Of a stretch of 34,514 bases of DNA, positions 1 to 8,007 are shown in pieces (within the stretch, counting starts at the first letter, position 1; each line of letters opens with the position of its first letter). The notes beneath the pieces are model-generated. The model did no database searches and was not told where the DNA came from. It saw nothing but the letters and a program-made list of their open reading frames with translations. A program made the translations under genes and the position numbers. The DNA is from Bacteroidales bacterium (GTDB lineage: Bacteria; Bacteroidota; Bacteroidia; Bacteroidales; UBA932): NCBI GenBank assembly GCA_017399865.1, contig JAFQAT010000069.1, positions 1 through 34,514 on the forward strand. Reading direction: 5' to 3'.

Positions 1-580
1 AGAGACTCCGGTCGAGGCTCCTGTAGAGGATGAACCGGATGATGATCTTCCGTTCTATGACCTTCCGGCGGAACCTGTTGAAGAACCTGTCGAAGAACCT
101 GTTGAAGGACCTGTAGAAGAAACGGTTGAGGAACCTGTTGACGACACCGTGGAAGAAGTTGATGAAGAACCGGCAGACCTTCCGGCAGAAGAACCTGTTG
201 TGCAGGATGATGATGACGACCTGCCTGTTTTTGCTCAACCGGAGCCTGAGCCAGAACCAGACACGGCACCGGTTGTGGACCAGAAGGCCAGACCAGCTGT
301 CATTGATTCCATGACGGACAGGCAGGCATGGCGAACCGACATGCCGGGCACTCAGGTGAAGGACATCAGGAGCGCAATCTCGCTTAATGACAGGATACTC
401 TTCATTAATACGCTTTTCAACCAGGATCCTATGGCTTTCCAGGAGGCCTTGACGAAGATCAATCAGATGACCACACTGGACGAGGCTGTAAGCTATATCG
501 TGACAGAGCTCCCTGACTGGGATCTCGGTTCCGAGACCGTTTACCGTTTCATGATGGCTGTCCGCCGCAAGATCAGATAG
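1..580 (+). CDS. C-terminal part of an acidic Pro/Glu-rich protein (5' end outside the window)
   Basis: The reading frame is open from base 2, so the gene begins upstream. The visible 192 residues start with a long low-complexity stretch of degenerate EEPVEEPV-like repeats rich in Glu, Asp, Pro and Val (about the first 95 residues), interrupted by DDDLPFYDLP and DDDDLPVFAQP segments. This is likely an extended, disordered linker. The last ~75 residues look folded: they contain ISLNDRILFINTLFNQD and end in a basic MMAVRRKIR tail. This tail resembles a conserved C-terminal module I associate with uncharacterised Bacteroidales proteins that carry a variable acidic middle. Function is unknown. 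The stop lies 1 base before the rsmI start, so the two are probably co-transcribed. Confidence 0.75.
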   Translation, partial: ETPVEAPVEDEPDDDLPFYDLPAEPVEEPVEEPVEGPVEETVEEPVDDTVEEVDEEPADLPAEEPVVQDDDDDLPVFAQPEPEPEPDTAPVVDQKARPAVIDSMTDRQAWRTDMPGTQVKDIRSAISLNDRILFINTLFNQDPMAFQEALTKINQMTTLDEAVSYIVTELPDWDLGSETVYRFMMAVRRKIR

Positions 581-581
581 C

Positions 582-1316
582 ATGGCAGGTATATTATACA
601 TAGTCCCGACCCCTGTGGGCAACCTTGAGGACATGACTTTCAGGGCAATAAGGGTCCTTAAGGAGGCGGATCTCATTCTTGCGGAAGATACCAGGACAAG
701 CTCTGTTCTGCTCAAGCATTATGAAATCAAGGGTCGTATTGAGTCTCACCATAAGTTCAACGAGCATAAGACGGCCTCAATGATAAAGGAACGTATCCTT
801 TCCGGACTGAATGTGGCCTTGATAAGCGATGCCGGAACTCCTGGCATCTCGGATCCCGGCTTTCTTCTTGTCAGGACGTGCGTCCAGGAAGGCATTGAGG
901 TGCAGACCCTTCCAGGCGCGACGGCGTTCGTGCCCGCACTCGTCTCGTCGGGCTATCCGTGCGACCGCTTCTGTTTTGAAGGATTCCTTCCGCAGAAGAA
1001 GGGCCGCCAGACCCGTCTGATGGAACTTTCCGAGGAGACAAGGACGATGATCTTCTATGAATCCCCATACCGTCTTGTGAAGACTCTGGAGCAGTTTGCG
1101 GAGTTCTTCGGGCATGAAAGAGAGTGCTCTGTCGCCCGTGAAATCTCCAAGAAATTCGAGGAACATAAGCGCGGAACCCTTGCGGAAGTCTCTGCTTGGT
1201 ACAAGGAGCATGAGCCGAAAGGAGAGATCGTAATCATCGTTTCCGGTGCTCCGGAGACTAAAAAAAAGAAAAAAGCATATAAAAACGGAAAAAACTGCAT
1301 GGAGGACGACGAATAA
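582..1316 (+). CDS. rsmI: 16S rRNA (cytidine-1402-2'-O)-methyltransferase RsmI
   Basis: RsmI uses S-adenosylmethionine to 2'-O-methylate C1402 in the decoding centre of 16S rRNA; it acts in the cytoplasm. Family hallmarks are visible: PTPVGNL (residues 9-15), AEDTR (34-38), SDAGTPGISDPG (82-93) and LPGAT (110-114). These build the tetrapyrrole-methylase-type SAM pocket. The protein is 244 residues, somewhat shorter than the E. coli form, and ends in a lysine-rich tail (TKKKKK...) that matches an A-rich DNA stretch near 1260. The start is ATG one base after the preceding stop. A promoter-like and a terminator-like element follow the gene. Confidence 0.95.
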   Translation: MAGILYIVPTPVGNLEDMTFRAIRVLKEADLILAEDTRTSSVLLKHYEIKGRIESHHKFNEHKTASMIKERILSGLNVALISDAGTPGISDPGFLLVRTCVQEGIEVQTLPGATAFVPALVSSGYPCDRFCFEGFLPQKKGRQTRLMELSEETRTMIFYESPYRLVKTLEQFAEFFGHERECSVAREISKKFEEHKRGTLAEVSAWYKEHEPKGEIVIIVSGAPETKKKKKAYKNGKNCMEDDE

Positions 1317-1318
1317 TC

Positions 1319-1348
1319 TTGCAGTTTCCGTATTGACGGCTACCTTTG
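1319..1348 (+). promoter_or_regulatory. Bacteroidota-type promoter candidate downstream of rsmI
   Basis: TTG at 1319-1321 is followed after 19 bases by TACCTTTG (1341-1348), which fits the TAnnTTTG -7 box used by the Bacteroidota primary sigma factor. Transcription would start near 1353-1356. A terminator-like hairpin follows only about 15 bases later, before the helix-hairpin-helix gene. Confidence 0.5.
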
Positions 1349-1368
1349 CAGAAGGGATGAATCATGGA

Positions 1369-1404
1369 CAGATACTTTGCTTAAGGCAGGTATCTGTTTT
1401 TTTT
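1369..1404 (+). terminator. Intrinsic terminator-like hairpin with T8 tract
   Basis: CAGATAC (1369-1375) pairs perfectly with GTATCTG (1390-1396), with possible further pairing inside the loop (TGC/GCA), and eight T residues follow directly (1397-1404). It could end the rsmI transcript or attenuate the transcript starting at the promoter just upstream. The next start codon is only 9 bases beyond it. Confidence 0.6.
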
Positions 1405-1412
1405 GATTTATT

Positions 1413-2318
1413 ATGGAAAGTTCAGAGAAAAAGAAGTCGGGACTGTCTGAATCCTTTGTCATAGGGGTAATTGCCATAGTCTTCCTTATCATAGGATATC
1501 AGACAGCCCTTTTCATCCATCGGGCTGCGGTCATGAAGATAACCGCGAACAGGGACGAACCGGATACTGTATATGTCCGGATTCCGATATCACGAGACAG
1601 TATTGCAGGAAGGAGCGAATCCGGGATTTCCGGAGAAGAGACTGAAATCGTAAGAAGCTATGCCAGCCATTCCCGGCGTGCACAGACTGTGAGGACCAAT
1701 GTCCCTCGCAAGACTGTCGAGACATTCCGGTTTGATCCTAACACAGCATCAGTGGAAGATCTGTGCCGCTTGGGATTCAGTCCAAAGCAGGCACAGTCCA
1801 TCGACAATTACCGTAAGAAGGGAGGACGTTTCAGACGCAAGGAGGATTTTGCCAAGTCATATGTGGTGGCAGACAGTATCTTCCGCCGCCTCGAAGCATA
1901 TATCGACATTCCTCTTGTCGATCTGAATGTCGCGGACTCCGCCGCCTTTGATGCCCTCCCGGGCATCGGCGGCTGGTTCGCGACAAAGATGATCGAACAC
2001 CGCAAGGCGCTGGGAGGATACTCCTATAAGGAACAGCTGATGGATATATATCGGTTTGATCAGGAAAAGTTTGACGGGCTGAAGGATCTGGTAACTGTTT
2101 CTCCGGAGAATGCCGTACCATACCCTCTATGGACCTTGCCGGCGGATTCCCTGCGTGCACATCCTTATATCCGCAATCTCGAAACTGCGAAAGCGATAGT
2201 CCTATACCGCGAGACCACCCCTCCCGACCGCTGGACCATCGAAGCCCTTCGCGATGCGGGGATATTGACTGTGGAACAATACAACCGCCTTTCTCCATGC
2301 CTGATAGCTTTACATTAA
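1413..2318 (+). CDS. Membrane-anchored helix-hairpin-helix (ComEA-like) protein
   Basis: This 301-residue protein has a single N-terminal membrane helix (about residues 14-38, after a Lys/Glu-rich start). A polar linker follows, then at least two helix-hairpin-helix modules. The first starts at FDPNTAS (107-113). The second is more canonical: DLNVADSAAFDALPGIGG then ATKMIEHRK (about 170-198). A third, degenerate repeat may lie near HPYIRNLETAKAIVLYRE. Such modules usually bind DNA without sequence specificity. A membrane anchor plus HhH repeats resembles ComEA-type DNA receptors, but no transformation genes are nearby, so a role in DNA uptake is not established. The ATG at 1413 directly follows the T-rich terminator-like element. 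Confidence 0.8.
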   Translation: MESSEKKKSGLSESFVIGVIAIVFLIIGYQTALFIHRAAVMKITANRDEPDTVYVRIPISRDSIAGRSESGISGEETEIVRSYASHSRRAQTVRTNVPRKTVETFRFDPNTASVEDLCRLGFSPKQAQSIDNYRKKGGRFRRKEDFAKSYVVADSIFRRLEAYIDIPLVDLNVADSAAFDALPGIGGWFATKMIEHRKALGGYSYKEQLMDIYRFDQEKFDGLKDLVTVSPENAVPYPLWTLPADSLRAHPYIRNLETAKAIVLYRETTPPDRWTIEALRDAGILTVEQYNRLSPCLIALH

Positions 2319-2336
2319 CATATAAACCATGTAACT

Positions 2337-2566
2337 ATGCCGAAAATATTTGAATACTTTGGACTTGTGTTCTTTTTCTATTCAACGGAAAATTAAAGTC
2401 AGTTGTTAGGAGAAATGCAAAAGGTTATTTACCTTTGTCTCAACGTGATGCGAAAATAGCTGAGGATTTTATCCGGGTATATGCCCTGGATATAGTTCAG
2501 AAATGGATCGATTATTTCATTATGAAGAAACCGGTACATTGTACTCACATAAAGACCAGAATATGA
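2337..2566 (+). pseudogene. Broken DUF4160 gene (internal deletion plus frameshift)
   Basis: An ATG at 2337 opens a 19-codon frame that reads MPKIFEYFGLVFFFYS, the typical DUF4160 N terminus, then stops at 2394-2396. The rest of the family continues in another frame (codons starting at 2387, 2390...), reading NGKLKSVVRRNAKG, LPLSQRDAKIAEDF and DIVQKWIDYF, and stops at 2564-2566. Intact members are about 100 residues and have a His-containing core between these halves (EHxPxHVHV-like). Here roughly 25-35 residues of it are missing and the halves are out of frame. The final TGA overlaps the ATG of the DUF2442 gene (ATGA), preserving the usual tandem arrangement. The remaining sequence still matches closely, so the loss looks recent; a sequencing error alone would not explain the missing core. 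Confidence 0.8.
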
Positions 2567-2805
2567 ATATTGTAGATGCAGTATATTCAGGAGGACTGTC
2601 TTTGACATTGACCTTCAGTGATGGAACCGTACGTGTTGTGGATTTCGGTAGTTTCATAAGAAATCATCCTCATCCTCAATATGATAAGTATCTTGATCCG
2701 GATGTCTTCAGGACTTTTGCTATTGAGAATGGGAATGTGGTCTGGGGGGATGATTGGGATATGATTTTTCCGGTAGAAATACTATATTCGGGAAGAATCC
2801 AATAA
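2563..2805 (+). CDS. DUF2442 domain protein
   Basis: This 80-residue protein has the DUF2442 pattern: a hydrophobic strand with LTLTFSDGTVRVVDF near the start, a middle with YLDPDVFRTF, and a closing GNVVWGDDWDMIFPVEILY. Function is not established. DUF2442 genes often follow DUF4160 genes as a two-gene unit, and some authors suspect a toxin-antitoxin relation; that is unproven. I chose ATG 2563 rather than the upstream in-frame ATG at 2503, because 2503-2562 codes for the end of the DUF4160 product in another frame and the 2563 start gives the usual ATGA overlap. With its partner broken, this gene is now effectively an orphan. Confidence 0.8.
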   Translation: MNIVDAVYSGGLSLTLTFSDGTVRVVDFGSFIRNHPHPQYDKYLDPDVFRTFAIENGNVVWGDDWDMIFPVEILYSGRIQ

Positions 2806-2814
2806 ATAGTGACA

Positions 2815-2855
2815 ACCAAAAGTCTCCCTCTGCAATACAGAGGGAGACTTTTGGT
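2815..2855. terminator. Bidirectional terminator between DUF2442 and recA
   Basis: A perfect 18-bp stem (2815-2832 with 2838-2855) has a 5-base loop. The stem core is GTCTCCCTCTG/CAGAGGGAGAC flanked by A4/T4, so either strand can give a U-rich 3' side. It lies between two converging genes. Confidence 0.85.
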
Positions 2856-2870
2856 CGGATATCAGGAGTA

Positions 2871-3899
2871 CTAGTCCTGTACGTTCTGGATGACTTCGCG
2901 GATCTTTGCCTCAATCTCGTCGCAAAGCTCTACATTGTCGGTCAGGAGGTTCTTTACTGCTTCACGTCCCTGGGCGAGCTTGCTGTCCCCGTAGCTGAAC
3001 CATGAGCCGCTCTTCTTGATGATGTCGTATTCGACTGCAAGGTCGATGACTTCTCCTACTCTTGAGATTCCCTCGCCGTAGACGATGTCGAACTCTGCCT
3101 TCTTGAACGGAGGAGCCATCTTGTTCTTCACGATCTTTACCTTCGTGCGGTTTCCGAGAGCCTCGTCACCGTCCTTGATCTGGGTCGTCCTGCGGACGTC
3201 CACGCGGACAGATGCGTAGAACTTGAGCGCGTTACCTCCGGTAGTCGTCTCCGGATTTCCGAACATCACGCCGATCTTGTCACGAAGCTGGTTGATGAAG
3301 ATGCAGCATGTGTTTGTCTTGCTGATGTTTGCTGTGAGCTTTCTGAGCGCCTGGCTCATGAGTCTTGCCTGGAGTCCCATCTTCGAGTCTCCCATTTCTC
3401 CCTCGATCTCCGCTTTTGGAGTAAGGGCTGCAACAGAGTCGATCACGATGATGTCGATGGCGCCTGAGCGGATGAGGTTGTCCGCAATCTCGAGGGCCTG
3501 CTCTCCGTTGTCAGGCTGTGAGATGAGCAGCGTGTCAAGGTCTACTCCGAGGTTCTTTGCATAGGTTCTGTCAAAAGCATGCTCCGCGTCGATGATGGCG
3601 GCGATGCCCCCCTGTTTCTGGGCCTGGGCGATCGCGTGGATCGCCAGAGTGGTCTTACCGCTGGACTCCGGTCCATAGATCTCGATGACCCTTCCTCGTG
3701 GGTATCCGCCTATGCCGAGCGCGGCATCAAGGGCAATGGAACCGCTCGGAATCACCGAAACCTCCCATTTAGGCTGATCTCCCAACTTCATGATCGTACC
3801 TTTGCCGTAATCTTTCTCAATCTTGTCAATCGTCGCCTGCAATGCCTTGAGTTTCGCAGCATTGATGCCGGTACCGTCCTGTACTTCTTCTTTAGCCAT
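2871..3899 (-). CDS. recA: Recombinase RecA
   Basis: RecA is the ATP-dependent strand-exchange protein of homologous recombination and co-protease for the SOS response. All hallmarks are present in 342 residues, the normal length: Walker A GPESSGKT (76-83), DAEHAFD (104-110), Walker B with VIDSVAAL (152-159), the MSQALRKL segment, [21 protein letters not shown] (loop L2 region) and the C-terminal domain ending in NVQD. It is transcribed alone on the minus strand from its own promoter (3955-3986) with a leader of about 50 bases, and ends at a strong bidirectional terminator. I could not recognise a LexA-type operator in the leader. Confidence 0.99.
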   Translation of the reverse strand: MAKEEVQDGTGINAAKLKALQATIDKIEKDYGKGTIMKLGDQPKWEVSVIPSGSIALDAALGIGGYPRGRVIEIYGPESSGKTTLAIHAIAQAQKQGGIAAIIDAEHAFDRTYAKNLGVDLDTLLISQPDNGEQALEIADNLIRSGAIDIIVIDSVAALTPKAEIEGEMGDSKMGLQARLMSQALRKLTANISKTNTCCIFINQLRDKIGVMFGNPETTTGGNALKFYASVRVDVRRTTQIKDGDEALGNRTKVKIVKNKMAPPFKKAEFDIVYGEGISRVGEVIDLAVEYDIIKKSGSWFSYGDSKLAQGREAVKNLLTDNVELCDEIEAKIREVIQNVQD

Positions 3900-3954
3900 A
3901 AATGATAAATCTTTAAAAAGTTAAGCGTCTTCGGAACCTTTCCGCTAGACAAAG

Positions 3955-3986
3955 CAAATGTAATGAAAAACTTTCACTGCGACAAA
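3955..3986 (-). promoter_or_regulatory. recA promoter
   Basis: On the minus strand, TTTG (3983-3986) is followed after 20 bases by TACATTTG (3955-3962). This matches the Bacteroidota TTTG-N19-21-TAnnTTTG consensus well. Initiation near 3948-3950 leaves a leader of about 50 bases. Confidence 0.7.
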
Positions 3987-4054
3987 ATTATTGATAGCTT
4001 GTGCCAAAGTGGGTTACAAGCCATGGCTGTAATAATATTTTTACAAAAAATCAT

Positions 4055-4062
4055 TATTTTTG
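4055..4062 (+). promoter_or_regulatory. -7 box for the rlmN operon
   Basis: TATTTTTG fits TAnnTTTG. I see no clear TTG at the -33 position. Initiation near 4068 would exclude the in-frame TTG at 4060 as a start and supports ATG 4087 for rlmN. Confidence 0.5.
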
Positions 4063-4086
4063 TATGTTATTTGTTTTGCTGCAGAT

Positions 4087-5154
4087 ATGAAGATTAAGTT
4101 GTTAGGTAAGAATCTGGATGAGCTGAAGGCCCTTGCCGCTGAAGAGGGTCTGCCTGGCTTTGCCGCCAAGCAGATCGCCCAGTGGCTGTATGTCAAGAAA
4201 GTACGCTCGATAGACGAGATGACGAATCTGTCGAAGGCTGCGCGTGAGAAGCTCTCACAGAAGTATGAGGTGGGTGTGGTGCCTTATGCGGGCCTGCAGG
4301 TTTCGTCGGACGGTACTAAGAAGTATCTCTTTCCGGTAAAATGTTCTCATAAGAAGGGGATGGTCACAGTTACCGATGAGGCTGAACTTGAGTCCGGAGC
4401 CATAGAGGCGGTGATGATACCTGACGATGACCGTGCGACCTTATGCGTGTCTTCGCAGTCAGGCTGCAGGATGGGCTGCAGGTTCTGCATGACAGGAAGA
4501 CAGGGATTTCATGGTCATATGTCTGCGGCAGACATCATCTCGCAGTTCATTGCTGTCGACGAGTCCGACCGCCTGACCAATGCCGTCTTCATGGGCATGG
4601 GAGAGCCGCTGGACAATTATGACAATGTCATGCGTGCAATCGAAATCCTGACTGCGGACTGGGGGTTCGCATGGAGCCCGAAAAGGATAACGGTATCCAC
4701 AATCGGCGTCATGCCGAACCTGAAAAGATATCTGGATGAGTGCAGATGCCATCTTGCCGTCAGCCTGCATGATCCGTTCGGTCCGGAGCGCCTGAGCATC
4801 ATGCCTGTACAGAAGGCATGGCCGATCCAGGAAGTCATAGACCTTATCAAGCAGTATGATTTCACGGGACAGAGACGTGTCAGCTTTGAATACACGATGT
4901 TTGCAGGCTTCAATGACACCAAGGCTCATGCGGATGCTCTTATCAGGATGCTTAAAGGCCTTGAATGCCGTATGAATCTTATCAGATTCCATAAGATACC
5001 AGACTTCCCTTACGAGACTTCTGCGCCGGTGATCATCGAGAACTTCAAGCAGAGGCTTAACAACAGCGGCCTGACGACTACGGTCAGGGCGTCTCGAGGA
5101 GAGGATATTCTGGCTGCATGCGGAATGCTTGCCGGACAACATAAGGAGAACTAG
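4087..5154 (+). CDS. rlmN: Dual-specificity RNA methyltransferase RlmN (radical SAM)
   Basis: RlmN methylates C2 of adenine at 23S rRNA A2503 and at position 37 of some tRNAs, using radical SAM chemistry. The cluster motif CRMGCRFC is present (Cys127, 131, 134), followed by MTGRQGFHG. MGMGEPLDNYDNV and RITVSTIGVMPN are typical of the family. The C-terminal Cys that carries the transferred methyl in this family is present in AACGMLAG (Cys345). The length from ATG 4087 is 355 residues, typical for the family; the longer TTG-started frame at 4060 overlaps the -7 box and was rejected. The gene heads a plus-strand run with the patatin gene 2 bases downstream. Confidence 0.96.
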   Translation: MKIKLLGKNLDELKALAAEEGLPGFAAKQIAQWLYVKKVRSIDEMTNLSKAAREKLSQKYEVGVVPYAGLQVSSDGTKKYLFPVKCSHKKGMVTVTDEAELESGAIEAVMIPDDDRATLCVSSQSGCRMGCRFCMTGRQGFHGHMSAADIISQFIAVDESDRLTNAVFMGMGEPLDNYDNVMRAIEILTADWGFAWSPKRITVSTIGVMPNLKRYLDECRCHLAVSLHDPFGPERLSIMPVQKAWPIQEVIDLIKQYDFTGQRRVSFEYTMFAGFNDTKAHADALIRMLKGLECRMNLIRFHKIPDFPYETSAPVIIENFKQRLNNSGLTTTVRASRGEDILAACGMLAGQHKEN

Positions 5155-5156
5155 GA

Positions 5157-7544
5157 ATGAAAAGGTTTGTTTCAGTCATCATGATGGCCGTCTGTCTGCT
5201 TGCAGGCAGTCATTCCGCCTATGCCAGAGGGGTCGATCCGAAGGCGGATGCGGAAGCTGTCGCGCGTATGCAGAAGAAGATGGCTGAAATCAGGAAGCAT
5301 CGTCCGACTGTGGCTCTGGTGCTCAGCGGAGGCGGGGCGAAAGGTGCTGCCCATGTGGGCGTGATAGAGTACATAGAGGAGCTGGGCATACCTGTCGATA
5401 TGGTCCTTGGTACAAGCATGGGAGGACTCATCGGCGGTCTGTATGCCTTGGGCTACACAGTCCCTGAGATGGACTCGCTTGTCAGGAACATGGACTGGAA
5501 CTGGGCGCTCAGCGACCGTCTGTCCCGTGAGTATTTGTCATATTCCGATACTAAATACAAGGAAAAATATCTTATTGCCATACCTTTCTACTACGAGAGG
5601 GACTATTACAAGATGAAGCTGGCGGACGAACATCGTTTCGACGATATCCGCAGGCATGAGATCCTCCATATCGGAGCCGACAATGAGGATGGGGCCGATC
5701 TTCTCAGGAACAATCTTCTTGGAAGCCTTCCTTCCGGATATATTTATGGCCAGAATGTGAGCAATCTGATAAGCTCCCTTACCATAGGGTATCAGGATTC
5801 CCTTGATTTCCAGTCATTCCCGATCCCTTTCGCATGCGTGGCTACGGACATGGTTTCCGGAAAGGCTAAGATATGGCACAGCGGCAAGATGAATACGGCC
5901 ATGCGGTCGACCATGTCGATTCCGGGCATATTCGCTCCTGTCCGTACGAACGGAATGGTGCTGGTGGACGGAGGAATGAGGGACAATTATCCGACCTCGC
6001 TTGCGAGGGAGATGGGCGCGGACATCATAATAGGAGTAGACCTTTCCCAGGACAAGCGTTCCTATATGGAGGTCAACAACATCGGAGATATCATAGGCCA
6101 GGGCATCGATATGCTGGGCAGGGATGCGTTCGAGAAGAATGTCGGAATTCCGGATGTGAAGATCAAGCCGTATCTTCCGGAATACAACATGATGAGCTTC
6201 AACAAGCAGGCCATCGATACCATCATTGTCCGTGGAAGGCGGGCGGCAGAGGCCCAGGACTCGCTTTTGAGGATGGTCGCCGTCAAGACCATGGGAACAT
6301 ATAAGCCGGAACATAAGCCGAAGGCGTTTGATTTCCATGCAGACTCGCTCATGATTGATGATATCGAGATCACCGGTGTGCTTCCGAAGGAAAAGCTCCT
6401 CCTCATGGACAGGATGGACCTTTACCCGGGGCAGATGATAAGCCGTGAAGGTCTGGACGATATTGTTGCTAAGATATATGGAACTCATTGCTATGATTAC
6501 GTTACATACGAGCTTCTGGGAACAGAGGAACCGTTCAAGCTTGTGATCAACTGCAAGAAGGGTCCTATCCACCAGCTGGGAATCGGAGTGAGGGCTGATA
6601 CCGAGGAGATCGTATCCGTTCTTGTCAATCTCGGAATCAACGTGCACAAGCTCCACGGGCATTCATTCGACCTGGCAGGAAAGATCAGTGCAAATCCGTA
6701 TATCCAGGCGAAATGGTCATATGACATGCCGGACATACCTACGGTCAATGCGTCCGCATCATTCAGATGGACCGACATGGGCATGCTCAATTTCGGAACA
6801 AACAATCTCAGCCTCAACTACTTCAATGCAAGGCAGGAATTCTATCTGTCGAACATAAAGTGGAGATTCATGGACATCAGAGGAGGACTCAGGAACGATA
6901 TATTCGACATCAGGAACATAAAGTCCTCGCAGATCATCGACGAGTATGACAAGACCAATCTTTCAAATGATTTCGTGTCTTTGTTCGTCGACGGGCGTAC
7001 CGATACATTCGATGACGGATATTTCCCGTCCAAGGGTGTGAATGCCGGAATGTCCTATGCATGGACGTTTGCAGGTATACCGGAGATGGTACATAATTTC
7101 CATGCCGTCCAGGCCGATGCAAAGCTGGTCGTTCCGGGAGGGGACATCTTTACCTTCATACCTTCCGTATACTGCAGGTTCCTGTTCGGAGGAGGGATAC
7201 CTTTGGCATATTTCAACGCGATAGGAGGCTCTCTGCCAGGGCGTTTCGTGGATCAGCAGGTACCGTTCATCGGAGTGACCAATCTTGTGGCAATGGAGAA
7301 CATAATGACTCTGTTCCGTACCGATTTCAGGTTCAGGGTTGCGCGCAACCATTATGTGACAGGAACCATCAATTATGTACGTGATTCCGAGACCTTCAGA
7401 CAGTACGACCAGGGATTGGGAAACTTCGGAGCGGGAATAGAGTATTCGTACGATACCATATTCGGTCCTATATCAGCTAATGTCCACTGGTCGGATTTTA
7501 CAGGGAAGGTCGGTATGTATCTGAGTGCAGGTTTTAATTTCTGA
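5157..7544 (+). CDS. Patatin-like phospholipase with POTRA and outer-membrane barrel (PlpD/type Vd-like)
   Basis: This 795-residue exported protein starts with a signal peptide (residues 1-23, ending SAYA). The patatin domain shows the GGGAKG oxyanion loop (58-63), the GTSMGG nucleophile elbow (85-90, Ser87) and the DGG motif (Asp271), so the Ser-Asp dyad is complete. After about residue 395 a POTRA-like unit (DDIEITGVLPKEKLL...) leads into a long C-terminal beta-barrel of the BamA/surface-antigen type. The protein ends in Phe, as outer-membrane barrels do. The family is thought to hydrolyse phospholipids, with the lipase domain either exposed or released; side of the membrane is inferred. 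It begins 2 bases after rlmN and ends 4 bases before recX. Confidence 0.92.
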   Translation: MKRFVSVIMMAVCLLAGSHSAYARGVDPKADAEAVARMQKKMAEIRKHRPTVALVLSGGGAKGAAHVGVIEYIEELGIPVDMVLGTSMGGLIGGLYALGYTVPEMDSLVRNMDWNWALSDRLSREYLSYSDTKYKEKYLIAIPFYYERDYYKMKLADEHRFDDIRRHEILHIGADNEDGADLLRNNLLGSLPSGYIYGQNVSNLISSLTIGYQDSLDFQSFPIPFACVATDMVSGKAKIWHSGKMNTAMRSTMSIPGIFAPVRTNGMVLVDGGMRDNYPTSLAREMGADIIIGVDLSQDKRSYMEVNNIGDIIGQGIDMLGRDAFEKNVGIPDVKIKPYLPEYNMMSFNKQAIDTIIVRGRRAAEAQDSLLRMVAVKTMGTYKPEHKPKAFDFHADSLMIDDIEITGVLPKEKLLLMDRMDLYPGQMISREGLDDIVAKIYGTHCYDYVTYELLGTEEPFKLVINCKKGPIHQLGIGVRADTEEIVSVLVNLGINVHKLHGHSFDLAGKISANPYIQAKWSYDMPDIPTVNASASFRWTDMGMLNFGTNNLSLNYFNARQEFYLSNIKWRFMDIRGGLRNDIFDIRNIKSSQIIDEYDKTNLSNDFVSLFVDGRTDTFDDGYFPSKGVNAGMSYAWTFAGIPEMVHNFHAVQADAKLVVPGGDIFTFIPSVYCRFLFGGGIPLAYFNAIGGSLPGRFVDQQVPFIGVTNLVAMENIMTLFRTDFRFRVARNHYVTGTINYVRDSETFRQYDQGLGNFGAGIEYSYDTIFGPISANVHWSDFTGKVGMYLSAGFNF

Positions 7545-7548
7545 TGCC

Positions 7549-8007
7549 ATGGAGCGTGTTTTGGACAGAATGAGGAATCTTTGTTCCCGCAGGGAATACT
7601 GCAGGACAGATATCATGAAGAAGGTGATGACGGCTCTTGATGGCGATAGAGAAAAGTCGGAGAAGGTTGTGGCGACACTGATGGCGGAAAAGTATCTGGA
7701 TGAGTTCAGGTATGCTTCTGCCTTTGCTAGAGATAAGTCCTCTCTGTCAGGTTGGGGGCCGACGAAGATCAGGTATATGCTTTCGTCGAAGGGAATTCCG
7801 GGAGATGTCATAGAAAGAGCTCTGGAGGAAATAGATGAGTCCAAGGCAGGGATGAGACTGGAAAAATTGATGGAAAACAAGTTCAAGGTCCTCAAGGATG
7901 ACCCTCAGTGCCGTCTCAAGATGTTGCGTTTCGGTCTTTCAAGAGGATACGGATATGATGAGATACAACAAGAATATGAAAAACTACAGAAAGCTTACAG
8001 AGGTTGA
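7549..8007 (+). CDS. recX: Regulatory protein RecX
   Basis: RecX binds RecA filaments and limits or modulates their activity. The protein is 152 residues of tandem three-helix repeats, with CSRREYC near the start, then LMAEKYLDEFRYASAFARDK and GWGPTKIRYMLSSKGIP, which match the RecX pattern of a W-G-x-x-I/L-x-x-x-L core after an aromatic/Arg segment. I chose ATG 7549, 4 bases after the patatin stop, over a GTG at 7525 that would overlap the upstream barrel gene. recX is often beside recA; here rlmN and the patatin gene separate them and recA lies on the other strand. Its 3' end overlaps the DUF4954 gene by 32 bases. Confidence 0.9.
   Translation: MERVLDRMRNLCSRREYCRTDIMKKVMTALDGDREKSEKVVATLMAEKYLDEFRYASAFARDKSSLSGWGPTKIRYMLSSKGIPGDVIERALEEIDESKAGMRLEKLMENKFKVLKDDPQCRLKMLRFGLSRGYGYDEIQQEYEKLQKAYRG

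Noticed and set aside
2503-2562. Upstream in-frame ATG giving a 100-residue DUF2442 protein
   Set aside because: These 20 codons are an out-of-frame reading of the DUF4160 C terminus; the family N terminus begins at 2563.
3900-3950. LexA/SOS operator in the recA leader
   Set aside because: No convincing dyad was found between the promoter and the start codon.
4459-5142. 227-residue minus-strand frame opposite rlmN
   Set aside because: Fully antisense to rlmN, which has complete catalytic motifs.
5814-6662. 282-residue open frame on the minus strand within the patatin gene
   Set aside because: It lies wholly antisense to a well-supported gene and shows no recognisable domain; it follows from codon use on the other strand.
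7525-7548. GTG start for recX inside the patatin gene
   Set aside because: ATG 7549 gives a normal RecX and starts 4 bases after the upstream stop.
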